From NCBI GenBank assembly GCA_019090615.1, contig JAHRVQ010000060.1:1-64000 (forward strand): 64,000 nucleotides of DNA, read 5' to 3'. A program made the translations under genes and the position numbers. Below are positions 17,324-25,654 of the stretch, piece after piece (position 1 is the stretch's first letter; each line of letters begins with the position of its first letter). The notes beneath the pieces are model-generated. The model searched no databases. It had not been told where the DNA came from and saw only the letters and a program-made list of their open reading frames with translations. Origin of the DNA: Pseudomonadales bacterium (GTDB lineage Bacteria; Pseudomonadota; Gammaproteobacteria; Pseudomonadales; Azotimanducaceae).

Positions 17324-19627
17324 TTATGGTGCCTCAAATCCACCAACAAATACCGGGCTACTCCATGCCCTTGCATCATCTAATTGTGTTACGCGAATAT
17401 AGTAGTAGTCTCCAGCCACCCGTGGGGTCTTATCAACGAACTCAAACTCAAGCTGCGATGCAGCAGCCGAGTTTACCATTTCAACACTAATTTCATCCGC
17501 ATAGCCCTTGATGCGAATTTTTCGATCTACTCGCTGTTGTCGAACGTCAGATAAATTAATCAATTGTCGACTAGCCGGTATAGCAGTCGACGACCGCCTT
17601 AAAGGGGTGCTGTCTTCATCTTCGTGCCCTGCTCTTAAATTTATTTCGAAAATTGCGTTTTCGTTAACTGCGGCTAAATCTAGTAGAAAGCTACTTGAGG
17701 TGCCCCGTGTCCAGGTAATGAAATCGACCCGATTCGATGTCTTTGGGTTAACAGCGATAGCCCGTTGCCGACCTGGCCTCATAGAAAGGGGGTTAACCGT
17801 TATTATCTCGGCGTCAGTTACTTTGAAATAACCTAGCCATTCTCGCCCATTGCGGGGCAAGTCTCGTTGCGCTTTATACGGCCTACTCTGTGACTTAAAA
17901 GACACCATTATAGTGCCGCTGTCACTATCCGCAGCATTCTCGATAGTATCAATCACAACGCCATTTTTAAGCAGTTCTATACGGTGAATAGCGGCTGTAC
18001 CAGAAACCAGGCCACGTACTATGATTGGTTCTTTTTCGATTGGTTCTTTTGCGATTGGTTCTTTTGTGACTGTTGTTTTTGTGACTGTTTTTTTACTGCT
18101 AAGGGGCTTACCAACTCCTGTTGCATCAACTTGCACACGCAACAGGATTTTTTCTCCCGTGGTGATGTATGTACTGCCACGATGCAGGGCCGCCAGCACC
18201 GACTCGTTTGGCTCAACAATTAATGCTGTCAAAGCAGTGCTGTAGTGCCCTTCGGTAGGGTCCAGATGACTATGTGCCGACGCAGTAAAACCAAGTCGGT
18301 AGCCTCTACTTAGCAGCTTGTTGGCAAACCATTCAAAATGAGAATCGCCGCTGATCAGTTCAACCAGACGTGTAAGCTGGTTATCAATAAATCTGTCATC
18401 AACCGGCGGCTCAGGCAGCGCCACCATGATCGTGTCAAAAATGCTACGGGATTTTGTATTAGCTTCGGCCAATCCCCTAACCAGGCTCGTTTGCTGGCTG
18501 GCGGTTGAAATTTGCCGGTCTGTAATTACCTGATGTGCGCCGCCTGATTGCAACGGTTGAGTCCAGACCCAGGCTTTGGGGCCTACTATTTCAGCATACA
18601 ATTGATCGGTATAGTAACTACCATGCACACTGGTAATTGAAAAATCTAGCGCCGGGTCGGTATTTGCTGCGGGACTTAATCCATCACCAAGCCGCGTATG
18701 GTGTCGACTATTGCCCCATAAAATACGCTGCTCAGCTGCGTCTACCCAAAATGGATTTGAACTAGCAGTGATTCCTCCGCCGGAGGATTTCACGCTAATA
18801 GTATGCTTACCTTCAACATCGAATTGAAGGTTATTTATTACATGATAATTTTCCAGCGAGGACTCAATTCTACTATGGAAGGTACCGTCAACCAGAATAT
18901 CAAAAGATGGTGTTGATCCATTGGCAAGGTTGCCAAATTGATCTTTGAGGAGTACGCGTGTTTTAAAAGGTTGGCTAGTTTTGATCAGGCTCGGTACTAG
19001 CACTTCAGCCAGCGCAACTTTGCCAGCTTTTATATCCATAGTATCTGCCGGAACAGGGAAAAAACCGCCATCGCTGTGTTGTTTAAAATAAACGCCTGGT
19101 TGAAATTCTTGCTCGGCCCTGGTGGGTAATTGCAGATTTACATATTCAACCGTAACACTGTCGCCTGCTTTGAGTGAGCCCCGCACTAATGAAAAAAGCA
19201 GTTGCGGCTTTGCTCGCTTAAGGCCGCCCAATATACCCTTGCTGCGGTAAGGTTTTGCAGTCCATTCCACGTCTGTCGCGTCAGCCGAGATACGCACAAA
19301 GTTTGCAGCGGTTGAGTCTTGGGTTTGAAACACAAAAGTATGCTGCCAATGTTTTGCTACAAGAATGCCGCCGCCAACACTGATATCTGAACCCAGTGTA
19401 ATAACGCGCTTAATATCCACTTCGGCGCCTGCTTGTAACGGTTCATTAACCCATACCGATTTACCTAATTTTTCTGGAAAATCCGTGTGCCAATTTAGCC
19501 ACTGCTGAGCATGCAGATCATCACCGCCGTGATTTAAAGCTGCTACCAGTTCAGGGGGTAAAGGTGCCGCCAGGGACAAATTTACCCAAAAGATCAGACC
19601 TAGAAAGACAATACGTGGCAGTATCAA
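17324..19627 (-). CDS. Exported DUF3604-like protein
   Basis: A 767-residue secreted or periplasmic protein. Residues 1-20 (MILPRIVFLGLIFWVNLSLA) form a signal peptide cut before APLPPEL. A beta-rich N-terminal half (about 45-300) includes an Ig-like passage, KTRVLLKDQFGNLANGSTPS. From about 305 the sequence WGNSRHHTRLGDG resembles the metal-binding opening of DUF3604 proteins (WGDLHxHTxxSDG), with several expected residues changed. A linker near residue 520-545 consists of five-residue repeats (TKEPI/EKEPI) encoded by 15-bp DNA repeats. DUF3604 proteins are related to PHP-type hydrolases and lack a firm function. The start is TTG 19627; no other start fits and an upstream in-frame stop is near. 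The gene converges on the coiled-coil gene, 45 bases apart. Confidence 0.6.
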   Translation of the reverse strand: MILPRIVFLGLIFWVNLSLAAPLPPELVAALNHGGDDLHAQQWLNWHTDFPEKLGKSVWVNEPLQAGAEVDIKRVITLGSDISVGGGILVAKHWQHTFVFQTQDSTAANFVRISADATDVEWTAKPYRSKGILGGLKRAKPQLLFSLVRGSLKAGDSVTVEYVNLQLPTRAEQEFQPGVYFKQHSDGGFFPVPADTMDIKAGKVALAEVLVPSLIKTSQPFKTRVLLKDQFGNLANGSTPSFDILVDGTFHSRIESSLENYHVINNLQFDVEGKHTISVKSSGGGITASSNPFWVDAAEQRILWGNSRHHTRLGDGLSPAANTDPALDFSITSVHGSYYTDQLYAEIVGPKAWVWTQPLQSGGAHQVITDRQISTASQQTSLVRGLAEANTKSRSIFDTIMVALPEPPVDDRFIDNQLTRLVELISGDSHFEWFANKLLSRGYRLGFTASAHSHLDPTEGHYSTALTALIVEPNESVLAALHRGSTYITTGEKILLRVQVDATGVGKPLSSKKTVTKTTVTKEPIAKEPIEKEPIIVRGLVSGTAAIHRIELLKNGVVIDTIENAADSDSGTIMVSFKSQSRPYKAQRDLPRNGREWLGYFKVTDAEIITVNPLSMRPGRQRAIAVNPKTSNRVDFITWTRGTSSSFLLDLAAVNENAIFEINLRAGHEDEDSTPLRRSSTAIPASRQLINLSDVRQQRVDRKIRIKGYADEISVEMVNSAAASQLEFEFVDKTPRVAGDYYYIRVTQLDDARAWSSPVFVGGFEAP
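18023..18097. repeat. 15-bp tandem repeat, five copies, inside a coding region
   Basis: Three near-identical units of GATTGGTTCTTTTGC (18023-18067) are followed by two diverged ones (18068-18097). They encode Lys/Thr/Glu-Pro pentapeptides in the linker of the DUF3604-like protein and preserve frame whatever the copy number. Confidence 0.9.
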
Positions 19628-19701
19628 CTTTATTGGCCTGTTCTATTAATTAGCGACATCTTATATGACAAGCTTTTCATCAAGCTCTTTTCAGCCAGCA
19701 G

Positions 19702-20922
19702 TTATTGATACTGCTTTAATTCTTCGCGGGCAATAACCCGGCGATGAACTTCGTCTGGGCCATCTGCCAGGCGCAAGGTTCGCTGGTTAGTCCACATTGC
19801 TGCTAACGGTGTATCCTGAGATACACCAAGTGCACCATGCATCTGAATCGCGCGATCAATTAATTTCAGGGTCATATTAGGCACCGCAACTTTAATCGCT
19901 GAAATATATTTTCGGGCTTCTTTATTGCCGATAGAATCCATCATATAGGCGGCTTTAAGCACCGCTAAACGACACATATCTATTTCAATGCGACTTTCCG
20001 CGATAATGTCATAATTACCACCGAGTTCGGATAATGGCTTGCCAAAAGCAGTTCGACTTACCGCCCGTTCGCACATGAGTTTTAGTGCACGTTCTGCTAC
20101 ACCAATGGAGCGCATACAGTGATGGATACGTCCTGGTCCAAGCCGGCCCTGGGATATTTCAAAACCACGACCTTCGCCTAATAAGATGTTTTCTTTGGGT
20201 ACTCGAACATCGGTAAGCGTAATGTGCATATGCCCGTGTGGCGCATCATCATGTCCAAAAACATTCATAGCGCGCAATATATTAACGCCTTTAGTATCAA
20301 GCGGCACAAGAATTTGTGACTGACGTAGATGCTTAGGCGCATCAGGGTTGGTAACCACCATGGTGATCATGATTTTGCAACGTGGATCGCCAGCCCCTGA
20401 GATATAATGTTTTTCACCATTAATCACCCATTGGTCGCCATCAAGTACCGCTGAGGTGGCGATATTAGTGGCATCAGCTGAAGCAACACCTGGTTCCGTC
20501 ATAGCAAACGCTGACCTGATCTTGCCTTCTAGCAAGGGTTCTAGCCATTCTTTTTTCTGTGCTTCAGTACCATAACGTTCAAGTACTTCCATATTGCCGG
20601 TATCGGGCGCAGCACAATTAAAGATTTCAGATGCGATCGGGTTACGTGCCATAACTTCAGCCAGATGGGCATATTCAAGATTACTAACACCCGCTCCACC
20701 CTGGCTTTCAGGTAAGAAGAAATTCCATAAACCCGCTTCCCTGGCTTCGTCTTTTAGACCATTGAGTATTTCTAACTGCCGACTGGTTAACTGCCAGCGA
20801 TCACCCTCTGATCCCACCAGCGCGTAATATTCTTCAGTAAGAGGATCGATTTTTTCTTTGACAAATTTATCGATTTTATCTCTAACGGGGATAAGTCGTT
20901 CGGTAATATCTAGGTCCATCAT
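19702..20922 (-). CDS. Acyl-CoA dehydrogenase
   Basis: A 406-residue FAD enzyme of the acyl-CoA dehydrogenase family, which introduces the alpha-beta double bond in acyl-CoAs and passes electrons to ETF. The FAD/substrate signature AFAMTEPGVASADATNI, the LGEGRGFEISQGRLGPGR segment and the C-terminal QMHGALGVSQDTPLA are present. The base is probably the Asp in LADGPDEVHRRVIA or a nearby acid; in this ACAD10/11-like group the catalytic Asp lies in that GPDEVH region. Such members act on long, branched or hydroxylated acyl-CoAs. Start 20922 (MMDLDITERL) has GAGG 9 bases upstream and is preferred to TTG 20937. Confidence 0.9.
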   Translation of the reverse strand: MMDLDITERLIPVRDKIDKFVKEKIDPLTEEYYALVGSEGDRWQLTSRQLEILNGLKDEAREAGLWNFFLPESQGGAGVSNLEYAHLAEVMARNPIASEIFNCAAPDTGNMEVLERYGTEAQKKEWLEPLLEGKIRSAFAMTEPGVASADATNIATSAVLDGDQWVINGEKHYISGAGDPRCKIMITMVVTNPDAPKHLRQSQILVPLDTKGVNILRAMNVFGHDDAPHGHMHITLTDVRVPKENILLGEGRGFEISQGRLGPGRIHHCMRSIGVAERALKLMCERAVSRTAFGKPLSELGGNYDIIAESRIEIDMCRLAVLKAAYMMDSIGNKEARKYISAIKVAVPNMTLKLIDRAIQMHGALGVSQDTPLAAMWTNQRTLRLADGPDEVHRRVIAREELKQYQ

Positions 20923-21156
20923 TGGCTCATACCTCAATTATTATGTTGTTTTAATGGGCTGCCAGCCCGCCTCTACTGCGGGATGAATATTAACGCCAAC
21001 CTCGCCTTCATACATACCGTTATGATGAGGGTTGATGTCAGGTCATGGCGTTGGTAAATATTAGGAAACATCAACGATGAATATATCCCCAACAACGTAT
21101 TGATACTATTTATTGACCTGTGCGTCCACAAAAAAACACAACTTAATCAGTGCAAT

Positions 21157-21417
21157 TCACCTGCCTGGGTATTTCTTGCTGCGGATAGTCGATTGCTTAA
21201 GTATTTTTAACCGTTGCTCGTTGCTAGCTTCGGACCATTGCAATATTTCATCCAGGCTTCGGTAGCAACCCACACAAATGTCAGTTTCATCCAGAGTACA
21301 GTGTCTTATACAGGGCGATGAGACCGGCACAGAGGAAGGCATTGGCTGTCTAGATTTTGGCGCAGGATCAGCAACTGGCCGCTGTGGTGAAGCAGGAGGA
21401 AATCGTTTACCGCTCAT
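21157..21417 (-). CDS. DUF1289 family small cysteine-rich protein
   Basis: An 86-residue protein. The N-terminal 33 residues are proline-rich and disordered. The C-terminal half has the DUF1289 signature: SPCIRHCTLDETDICVGCYR, followed by SLDEILQWSEAS. Four cysteines in C-x3-C-x7-C-x2-C spacing suggest a bound zinc or iron-sulfur site. Function of the family is not established. Start ATG 21417. It stands alone on the minus strand between the acyl-CoA dehydrogenase and the divergent sigma factor. Confidence 0.88.
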   Translation of the reverse strand: MSGKRFPPASPQRPVADPAPKSRQPMPSSVPVSSPCIRHCTLDETDICVGCYRSLDEILQWSEASNEQRLKILKQSTIRSKKYPGR

Positions 21418-21776
21418 AATCCGAATAAGGGCTCATCACCTAAGGTATGTGGTTGGGTTTATGGCAGCTATGAAGTTCGATTAATTATAGACATAAATCG
21501 CCACTAACCTGTCTGGCTAAATATTTTGCCCGGCTGTAAGTAAGCAGTAAAGTTTGAGCTACGGATTTAAAAACCTAACATTAAAAATCAAATATAAAAA
21601 ATCTAATATAAAAACTAACGTAAAATGTAACAAATTAACTTTCAGCCCGTCAGACCTATTCATGATATCGAGTTACTGTAATTTTAGTGACTCTTTTTAT
21701 TAGACAGGAAATGTCATTAAACAGGGAATCTCTTTAAACAGGGAATTTAACCCAGGCTTATAAGGTCTTAGTTCAC
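21418..21776. other. Divergent regulatory region of DUF1289 and ECF sigma genes
   Basis: These 359 bases hold no gene. They are AT-rich around 21570-21635, where ATCAAATATAAAAA and ATCTAATATAAAAA form a 14-bp duplication (21587-21614). A set of three 17-bp repeats (21700-21750) lies just upstream of the sigma factor. Confidence 0.6.
21700..21750 (+). promoter_or_regulatory. Three 17-bp direct repeats upstream of the ECF sigma gene
   Basis: TTAGACAGGAAATGTCA, TTAAACAGGGAATCTCT and TTAAACAGGGAATTTAA follow each other without gaps at 21700, 21717 and 21734. The conserved core is TTARACAGGRAAT. The block ends 26 bases before the sigma start codon, overlapping where the promoter and leader must lie. 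GGAA-containing cores recall ECF -35 elements, so the array could be autoregulatory. This is inference; a neutral tandem duplication is the alternative. Confidence 0.5.
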
Positions 21777-22292
21777 ATGCAAGAAAAACGACTCCGTTAC
21801 GAAAATTTGGTTAATGCCTACAATAGCTGGTTATACCGCTATGCCTATTGGTTATGTGGCGAAAAAGCGACCTCCGAAGATCTGGTTCAGGAAACTTATC
21901 TGCGTGCCTGGCGATTTCTGGATTCTCTGAAAGACGAAAAAGCCGCCAAAAGTTGGTTAACGACGATTTTACGCCGAGAAAACGCCCGTAGATTTGAGCG
22001 CAAACAACTCGCCTATTCTGAGATTGAGCTCGACAGCCTGCCCTCTGAGCGAGAGGATTTTGATACTCGCCCAGAAGTATTGGCCTTACGTAATGCCCTG
22101 CGGCTGCTACCGAAGAAATATAGAGAGCCTTTGGTTTTACAGGTCCTGGAAGGTTTCAGCCTGGAAGAAATAGCCAATATTTTCGATTTACCAAGGAATA
22201 CGGTTGCCACGCGATTGCATCGCGCTCGACAAAAACTCCGCAAGCACCTGAACGGCGAAGAACAACTGGTACAAGTAAATGAATTGCCTTGA
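21777..22292 (+). CDS. ECF-type RNA polymerase sigma factor
   Basis: A 171-residue group 4 sigma factor. Region 2 (about residues 8-75) includes YRYAYWLCGEKATSEDLVQE and TYLRAWRFLDSL; region 4 (about 105-160) includes LRLLPKKYREPLVLQVLEG and the helix-turn-helix FSLEEIANIFDLPRNTVATR. It directs RNA polymerase to a small regulon that probably includes its own operon. ATG 21777 has AAGG 10 bases upstream. The next gene overlaps by 14 bases and encodes a DUF3379 anti-sigma partner. Its target promoters are unknown; the three 17-bp repeats just upstream are candidate sites. Confidence 0.93.
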   Translation: MQEKRLRYENLVNAYNSWLYRYAYWLCGEKATSEDLVQETYLRAWRFLDSLKDEKAAKSWLTTILRRENARRFERKQLAYSEIELDSLPSEREDFDTRPEVLALRNALRLLPKKYREPLVLQVLEGFSLEEIANIFDLPRNTVATRLHRARQKLRKHLNGEEQLVQVNELP

Positions 22293-23046
22293 ATTTAGAC
22301 AACAAATTTTGGTCGACCCTTACACCAAATTTGGCCCTGCAGAGAATCACCTGAGTCAATGTGAACGTTGCCAGGATTTTGCCAATGAAATTAAAAACCT
22401 TGATGCTAATATTTATCAGGCGCTCAACGTCTCAGTACCCGAAGGGCTTGGCGCTAAAGTGCATCTTAAACAATCACTATCTGAGCAAAATAATCCACAT
22501 AAACCTCAACTGTGGCTAGCGCTTGCAGCATCGCTGATGGCTGTTGCGGTGTTCATGTACCAACTCGTAGCCCCCTCTGCAGTACAACCAAACCCCACGT
22601 CGGCCATCGTATCTTTAGTTAATCAATTGGCAGAACCCGTCATTGCACACGTTAATCATAAATCCCACGACTTTTACGCGGTTGATCACCAACCCATCTC
22701 CAATACTGACCTACAGTCAGTGCTCAGCGGCCTAAGTGCTGAAATAGGCACCAAAATTAGTGTAGAAAACGTGCTCTATGCTGCAATCTGCCCTGTAGAT
22801 GGCACCAGGGCGACACATTTGATTGTTAAAGATGGTAGCGATAAATATACCGTGGTGTTAATTCCCGATCACGCACCCAGCAAAGCATTTGAAATCGACG
22901 ACGAACTTTGGCGTGGTTATATAAGCCCCCACCCTGCCGGCGCAATTGCAGTACTTGCGGCTGCGACAGATAATCATGCAGTGGCTCGCATCAAAGAAAT
23001 CAATGATCAATACATTCAGTCTTTTTATCTCTCAGCAGAACGGTAA
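22279..23046 (+). CDS. DUF3379 membrane protein, probable anti-sigma factor
   Basis: A 255-residue protein starting MNCLEFRQQILVDPY. A zinc-type anti-sigma motif H24-x3-C28-x2-C31 (HLSQCERC) lies in the cytoplasmic N-terminal domain. One span at about residues 75-95 (LWLALAASLMAVAVFMY) is followed by a periplasmic domain of about 160 residues. The whole pattern fits DUF3379, which is regularly found beside ECF sigma genes. It probably holds the sigma factor at the membrane until a signal releases it. The start lies inside the sigma gene (14-base overlap), so the two are translated together. The nature of the signal is not visible. Confidence 0.88.
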   Translation: MNCLEFRQQILVDPYTKFGPAENHLSQCERCQDFANEIKNLDANIYQALNVSVPEGLGAKVHLKQSLSEQNNPHKPQLWLALAASLMAVAVFMYQLVAPSAVQPNPTSAIVSLVNQLAEPVIAHVNHKSHDFYAVDHQPISNTDLQSVLSGLSAEIGTKISVENVLYAAICPVDGTRATHLIVKDGSDKYTVVLIPDHAPSKAFEIDDELWRGYISPHPAGAIAVLAAATDNHAVARIKEINDQYIQSFYLSAER

Positions 23047-23156
23047 TTATGTCACAAACCCATGCGTTGTTATTTAAACGGGCATGTTACTAACAACCAA
23101 TGCCGACTATACTTAAGCCCATTGTTTTTGGGGTTTTACTGGATGGCTAACAGAAA

Positions 23157-24608
23157 ATGAACGCCGATGCTTTTGCAGTTGGCAATTCTGCGTTTAGGCT
23201 GGGTGATGTCAGGGGCGTATACCCTGAGATTATTGACGAGCAATTTGCATTCCAGTTTGGCCTGGCGTTTGTGCAGCACTTTAATCTTCAAACCACACCC
23301 GCTGCGGTCATCGCAACTGGTAGAGATATGCGAGAATCCAGCCTATCGCTACAACAAGCCTTGAACAAAGGCCTGCTAAAAGCCGGCATTAATGTCGTTG
23401 ACCTTCAAATGTGTGCCAGTGAAATGGGTTCTTTTGTTGCCTGTCAGGATAATATCGATGCAACCATCATTGTTACTGCCAGTCACAACGCGCCGAAATA
23501 TAACGGTTTTAAATGTGTATTGGCTGGCGGCATAGCGGTAAGTTATAACACTGGTTTACAGGCCATTGAGAAAATATTACAGGCACAAACCGAAAGTCGT
23601 GCCGTGCCTACATTTTCTGTCCCCCCTGCCAAAGCGGGTCATAAATCCCAATATAACTTCCAGCAGCAATTCAAACAGCTGCTTGCCAATAAAATCGACT
23701 CGAAATCTCTGGCAATGGGTCCGATTGCGCTAAACGGCTTAAACGGCACTGCCGCAACGATAGCGCCAGCGCTGGCAGATCAATATGGATTAGACGTACA
23801 CTGGTGTCGGATGGAGCCTGGACCGATGCCGAGTATCGGCGCCGACCCAACTCAGCCAGAACTAGCCAATGAAATGAAGCAATTTATGGCGCAGCAGCAC
23901 TTCGAACTGGGCGTTGCCTGGGATGGCGACTGTGATCGTTGTGTATTTTTTGACCATGAAGGTAATCTGATCCCCACCTACTATATGATGGGTTTATTTG
24001 CAGAATTTCTACTGCAGTCGAACCCGGGTGCAGCCATCGTTTACGACACAAAATTATGCTGGAATATGCTTGATGTGGTCCAGCAAAACAACGGTATAGC
24101 CATCGCTGCCGAAACCGGCCATGCCTTTATGCGGCAAAAAATGGTGGCACACAATGCCATTTACGGTGGCGAATTATCAGCCCATCACTATTTTCGAGAC
24201 TTCTATCATTGTGATTCGGGTATGTTTGCCTGGCTGATGGCAATTCAGCTGCTTCAAAATTCAGATTATTGCCTGCAGGAACTAATAGCATTGCGAAGAG
24301 AAAAATATCTCTGCACACCTGAAATTAGCCTAAACCTTGAAAATGTTGATCAGGCTTTTGAAACTATTGAACGCAGCTATCGCGCTACTGCTATTAGCGT
24401 CGATCATTTTGATGGTCTTAGTATTGTTATGCCAGAGGGCTGGCGATTTAGTCTGCGAAAATCAAAAACAGAAGCGCGGGTACGCCTTAATATGGAAGCA
24501 AAGTGCTCTGAACAACAGCTAATTGATAACGGTGAAACGGTACTAAAACATCTACAACCATTCAAAGCAGAAAATGGTGATTGGCTTAATTTTTTGCATG
24601 TACAGTAA
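23157..24608 (+). CDS. Phosphomannomutase/phosphoglucomutase
   Basis: A 483-residue alpha-D-phosphohexomutase that moves phosphate between C6 and C1 of mannose or glucose. The phosphoserine is Ser109 in TASHNAPKYNGFK; the Mg-binding loop is DGDCDRC (256-262); the sugar-recognition loop is GGELSAHHYF; the C-terminal phosphate-binding loop is SKTEARVRLN. AlgC/ManB type is most likely. It supplies GDP-mannose or UDP-glucose for envelope polysaccharide. It follows the anti-sigma gene by 110 bases on the same strand, so it may be part of the sigma regulon. ATG 23157 has no strong ribosome site. Confidence 0.93.
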   Translation: MNADAFAVGNSAFRLGDVRGVYPEIIDEQFAFQFGLAFVQHFNLQTTPAAVIATGRDMRESSLSLQQALNKGLLKAGINVVDLQMCASEMGSFVACQDNIDATIIVTASHNAPKYNGFKCVLAGGIAVSYNTGLQAIEKILQAQTESRAVPTFSVPPAKAGHKSQYNFQQQFKQLLANKIDSKSLAMGPIALNGLNGTAATIAPALADQYGLDVHWCRMEPGPMPSIGADPTQPELANEMKQFMAQQHFELGVAWDGDCDRCVFFDHEGNLIPTYYMMGLFAEFLLQSNPGAAIVYDTKLCWNMLDVVQQNNGIAIAAETGHAFMRQKMVAHNAIYGGELSAHHYFRDFYHCDSGMFAWLMAIQLLQNSDYCLQELIALRREKYLCTPEISLNLENVDQAFETIERSYRATAISVDHFDGLSIVMPEGWRFSLRKSKTEARVRLNMEAKCSEQQLIDNGETVLKHLQPFKAENGDWLNFLHVQ

Positions 24609-24698
24609 AACGTACAGGGTACAAATGGCCGGCAGAAAACGGTCTGAGGTTGATTTATGAAATTCTCGGCAATTTTTATTTATGCTGATTTTCTTCTA

Positions 24699-24723
24699 GC
24701 CAATGAATATGCGTTGCATTGGC
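24699..24723. terminator. 7-bp stem-loop between convergent genes
   Basis: GCCAATG (24699-24705) pairs with CATTGGC (24717-24723) around an 11-base loop. It lies between the convergent phosphomannomutase and ATP-grasp genes. No T-run follows on either strand. Confidence 0.3.
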
Positions 24724-24739
24724 GTTAACTGGGCGTTAA

Positions 24740-25654
24740 TCAGGGCTGCCTCAGAAACTGAGCAATTACGTAATCCGCAAAAAGCTCCGCTACATCTATA
24801 CCCGCCCCCTGCTTAAGCCCCTTAAACCCGCCAAAAGCTGAAACTTCAAAAACCACGGGGCCAAGCTCCTGACTAATAGCGACGTCGACACAACAAAAAT
24901 CCAGCTCGAAACATGCCTGGGCGCGACTGGCCAATTCAATAATCGCCTGGGGTGGTTCATAGCTGATATATTTGCGCCCGGTGACTGTAGTTGTATGCCA
25001 ACTAGAGCCATCACCGGCACGCCCGTAAGCAGCCAGAAACTTACCACCAAGAAATGCCAGCGCATAATCGGTAGTACCAATATCCAGCTTTTTTTGCAGA
25101 TAAAGCGTTTGTTCAGGCCCCTGAATATACTGCGCAAGCATTTGTTCTGCCTTACTCGCATCATCCAGCACTAACATACCCCGGGCCTTGGTACTATAAA
25201 GTGGTTTTAAAATGGCAGGCCCATTAGCTTTAATCCAGTAACAAGCTTGTTCTGGATTACGGCTAATAAAGGTTGGCGGCATTGGAATGTCGTTGGCTCG
25301 CAGCGCTATTGTACAATCCAGCCGACTAATGATGCGCTGCAATTTAGGTACCGCAGAAAATATATGCAACCCCTGGTTTTCCAACTGCGCGAGTACCGAA
25401 AGGTCGTTAATCAATTGTGCTGAATAAACTGGCCCGAGTTTCTTCACCACCAGCCCATCCAGCGTTTCAAGCTTGAGATCTGGATGAATAAAACGTTGCT
25501 CTGTCAAATCGAAGCTCAGCTGGTTAAATTCGACAATAGCGCCGCCGGCCCCTTTTTTATGCAGTTGTTGGCCCAGTGACTCAGTGGACCAGCTACCACG
25601 ATTGCCCACCACACCAATCTGCGGGCAAGATTGATGACCGACCGGATTAGCCAT
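24740..25654 (-). CDS. ATP-grasp enzyme (GAK-system-like, RimK-related)
   Basis: A 304-residue ATP-grasp ligase. The N-terminal IGVVGNRGSWSTESLGQQLH and LDGLVVKKLGPVYSAQLIND resemble the ATP-grasp component of the predicted GAK system (grasp, amphi-Trp, kinase) as I remember it. The central domain has the ATP-binding lysine (PAILKPLYSTKARGM) and the C-terminal Mg/ATP site FELDFCCVDVAI...VFEVSAFGG. It should join an acid to an amine or thiol with ATP; the substrate is unknown. Its ATG overlaps the stop of the PhoU-kinase gene by 8 bases, so they are made together. Confidence in ATP-grasp fold is high, in GAK membership moderate. Confidence 0.8.
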   Translation of the reverse strand: MANPVGHQSCPQIGVVGNRGSWSTESLGQQLHKKGAGGAIVEFNQLSFDLTEQRFIHPDLKLETLDGLVVKKLGPVYSAQLINDLSVLAQLENQGLHIFSAVPKLQRIISRLDCTIALRANDIPMPPTFISRNPEQACYWIKANGPAILKPLYSTKARGMLVLDDASKAEQMLAQYIQGPEQTLYLQKKLDIGTTDYALAFLGGKFLAAYGRAGDGSSWHTTTVTGRKYISYEPPQAIIELASRAQACFELDFCCVDVAISQELGPVVFEVSAFGGFKGLKQGAGIDVAELFADYVIAQFLRQP

